Shown here in pieces: positions 6,403 through 7,505 of a stretch of 7,505 nucleotides of DNA (the stretch's first letter is position 1; the number at the start of each line of letters is the position of its first letter). The notes beneath the pieces are model-generated. The model saw only the letters and a program-made list of their open reading frames with translations, was not told the DNA's origin and ran no database searches. Location of the stretch: contig JALNVJ010000071.1 of the NCBI GenBank assembly GCA_023227645.1, positions 1 through 7,505 on the forward strand, given 5' to 3'. A program made the position numbers and the translations under genes. This DNA comes from Bacteroidales bacterium (GTDB lineage Bacteria; Bacteroidota; Bacteroidia; Bacteroidales; P3).

Positions 6403-7265
6403 CTTCTGCCTCCTTTTTCAAATAAATTCATCAAAGCTCTAATATAATCTTCTCCAGTATATACCATAATATTATCAATACCCAAACGGTTAAATTTTTG
6501 CTTTAAGTCTTCATCTTGTCTTTTCCTAAACTGAGTAAATTCATTTAATAGTTTCTTATCAGAAGAGTCTATCCAAATATCCTTTCCTAATTCATTATCA
6601 TGAATACGGATCAAGCCTAGATCTGGAATTGTATTTTCGTGATTATCTCTTATTATTATTGTAGAGAAGTCATGCTTCCGAGTTGTTATTTGTAGAGATT
6701 CATCAAACTTCCCAAACCCATCTGTAATCAAAAAACAAGTACAGCGTTTCTTAATTACATTATTCATAAACTTAAATGCAGTTGCGAAGTCTGTCTTTGT
6801 GTCTGATTGTTTATAGGTAATAAGTTCTCTGATTATTCTTAAGATATGTGCAGAGCCTTTCTTTGGTGGTATATATTTTTCTACCCTGTCGCTAAAGAAG
6901 ATTACTCCAACCTTATCGTTGTTTTGAATAGCCGAAAAACTTAGAACCGCAGCAATTTCTGTAATTACTTCCGATTTTAAGCTGCCATTTGTTCCAAAGA
7001 AAGTACTTCCACTAACGTCAATAAGAAGGAGGACAGTCAGCTCTCTCTCTTCTTCGAAAATCTTAACATAAGGATGATTGAATCTTGCCGTAACGTTCCA
7101 ATCTATGCTTCTAATTTCATCACCATAATTATATTCCCTAACCTCACTAAAGGCCATTCCTCTTCCTTTAAAAGCACTATGATATTGACCTGAGAAGATA
7201 TTTCTCGATAAACGCTTAGTCTTTATTTCAATCTTCCTAACCTTTTTTAATAAGTCTTCATTCAT
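6399..7265 (-). CDS. DUF58 family protein (cytosolic VWA-like partner of MoxR)
   Basis: A 288-residue soluble protein with no signal peptide or membrane segment. Residues 34-61 hold the DUF58 signature (GRGMAFSEVREY, then GDEIRSIDWNVTAR). After it comes a VWA-like fold with a MIDAS-type motif, D83-V-S85-G-S87, a candidate metal-binding threonine near T158, and TDG at 181-183. It is full length for the Bacteroidota form, and the start at NEDLLKKVRKIEIKT matches the usual N-terminus of the family. It follows moxR by 3 bases with no Shine-Dalgarno, and its stop overlaps the next start as ATGA. MoxR and DUF58 pairs are a recurrent unit and are assumed to work together. No enzymatic activity is established. 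Codons for its C-terminal KGGRR double as the ribosome binding site of the next gene. Confidence 0.95.
   Translation of the reverse strand: MNEDLLKKVRKIEIKTKRLSRNIFSGQYHSAFKGRGMAFSEVREYNYGDEIRSIDWNVTARFNHPYVKIFEEERELTVLLLIDVSGSTFFGTNGSLKSEVITEIAAVLSFSAIQNNDKVGVIFFSDRVEKYIPPKKGSAHILRIIRELITYKQSDTKTDFATAFKFMNNVIKKRCTCFLITDGFGKFDESLQITTRKHDFSTIIIRDNHENTIPDLGLIRIHDNELGKDIWIDSSDKKLLNEFTQFRKRQDEDLKQKFNRLGIDNIMVYTGEDYIRALMNLFEKGGRR
6409..6414 (-). promoter_or_regulatory. Shine-Dalgarno sequence for the 306-residue membrane protein
   Basis: On the minus strand the bases read AAAAAGGAGGCAGAAG then ATG, so a full AGGAGG sits 6 bases before the start at 6402. It lies inside the DUF58 gene, within codons for its C-terminal KGGRR, and the stop and start overlap as ATGA. 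This suggests translational coupling with direct ribosome recruitment. Such motifs are uncommon in Bacteroidota. Confidence 0.75.
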
Positions 7266-7268
7266 CTT

Positions 7269-7505
7269 TTATGGAACATCAACTTTATTGATAATTTCAT
7301 TAATTATTTCTTCTGTACTAATGTTATCAGCTTCTGCTTCATAGGTTAATCCAATCCTATGACGCATAACATCCAAACAAATAGCTCTAACATCTTCTGG
7401 AATTACATATCCTCTACGCTTAATAAAGGCATAGGCTCTTGAAGCTAAGGCTAAATTAATTGTAGCACGAGGAGAGGCTCCATAATTAATGTAAGGTTTC
7501 AAGTT
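7269..7505 (-). CDS. MoxR-family AAA+ ATPase, C-terminal fragment (5' end outside the window)
   Basis: This is the last 78 residues of a MoxR-type AAA+ ATPase; the P-loop, Walker B and sensor 1 lie upstream of the window. Near the start of the fragment is YGASPRATINL, the sensor 2 region typical of MoxR proteins, whose arginine contacts the nucleotide. After it comes the helical lid with KRRGYVIPEDV and RHRIGLTYEAEAD, also family hallmarks. The first complete codons read N-L-K-P; the TTG at 7502-7500 is internal leucine, not a start. MoxR ATPases are cytosolic and are thought to act as chaperone-like remodelers with VWA-domain partners. That fits the next gene, a DUF58 protein beginning only 3 bases after this stop. 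Family assignment is firm; the substrate is unknown. Confidence 0.95.
   Translation of the reverse strand, partial: NLKPYINYGASPRATINLALASRAYAFIKRRGYVIPEDVRAICLDVMRHRIGLTYEAEADNISTEEIINEIINKVDVP

Noticed and set aside
1..7505. CRISPR arrays, tRNA or rRNA genes, insertion sequences, riboswitches
   Set aside because: Coding sequence fills almost the whole window, and I saw no regularly spaced repeats, transposase-like frames, terminal inverted repeats or structured RNA signatures.

Overview
The window is one uninterrupted stretch of minus-strand genes from a low-GC member of the Bacteroidota, probably of the Bacteroidales. That placement rests on protein family and gene order, the AT-rich bases, and gene starts that mostly lack a Shine-Dalgarno motif. 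It is inference, because no rRNA or other strong phylogenetic marker is present.

Reading in the direction of transcription (high to low coordinates), the layout is: the C-terminal end of a MoxR-type AAA+ ATPase (7505-7269, cut by the window edge); a cytosolic DUF58 protein with a VWA-like fold (7265-6399); a single-pass membrane protein with a signal peptide and a BatD-like cytosolic tail (6402-5482); BatA (5489-4500) and BatB (4498-3458), two membrane-anchored von Willebrand A proteins with intact MIDAS motifs; BatC (3453-2713), a TPR lipoprotein; BatD (2704-833), a large beta-rich membrane protein; BatE (828-79), a TPR plus two-TM plus SH3-like protein; and the first 21 codons of an RseC-family protein (63-1). 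This is the Bat (Bacteroides aerotolerance) locus with its usual moxR-DUF58 leader. All junctions are tight: with the starts chosen here only about 35 bases lie outside genes, and two junctions overlap. I see no internal promoter or terminator, so the set is most simply one operon whose promoter lies beyond position 7505.

Inferred working picture: MoxR and DUF58 act on the cytosolic side as an ATPase-plus-adaptor pair. BatA and BatB, by the positive-inside rule, hold their MIDAS domains in the periplasm, as do the BatC and BatE TPRs and the BatD beta domains. BatD and the 306-residue protein have helical domains in the cytosol that could link the two sides. The biochemical activity of Bat systems is not established; the aerotolerance and stress role comes from published genetics, not from this sequence.

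The system is known rather than new. The less ordinary points are the related cytosolic tails of BatD and the 306-residue protein, strong Shine-Dalgarno sequences with identical 6-base spacing at exactly the two overlapping junctions, three gene starts that should be moved inward from the longest reading frame, and direct linkage to an rseC-type gene, which often precedes an Rnf electron-transport cluster in this group.
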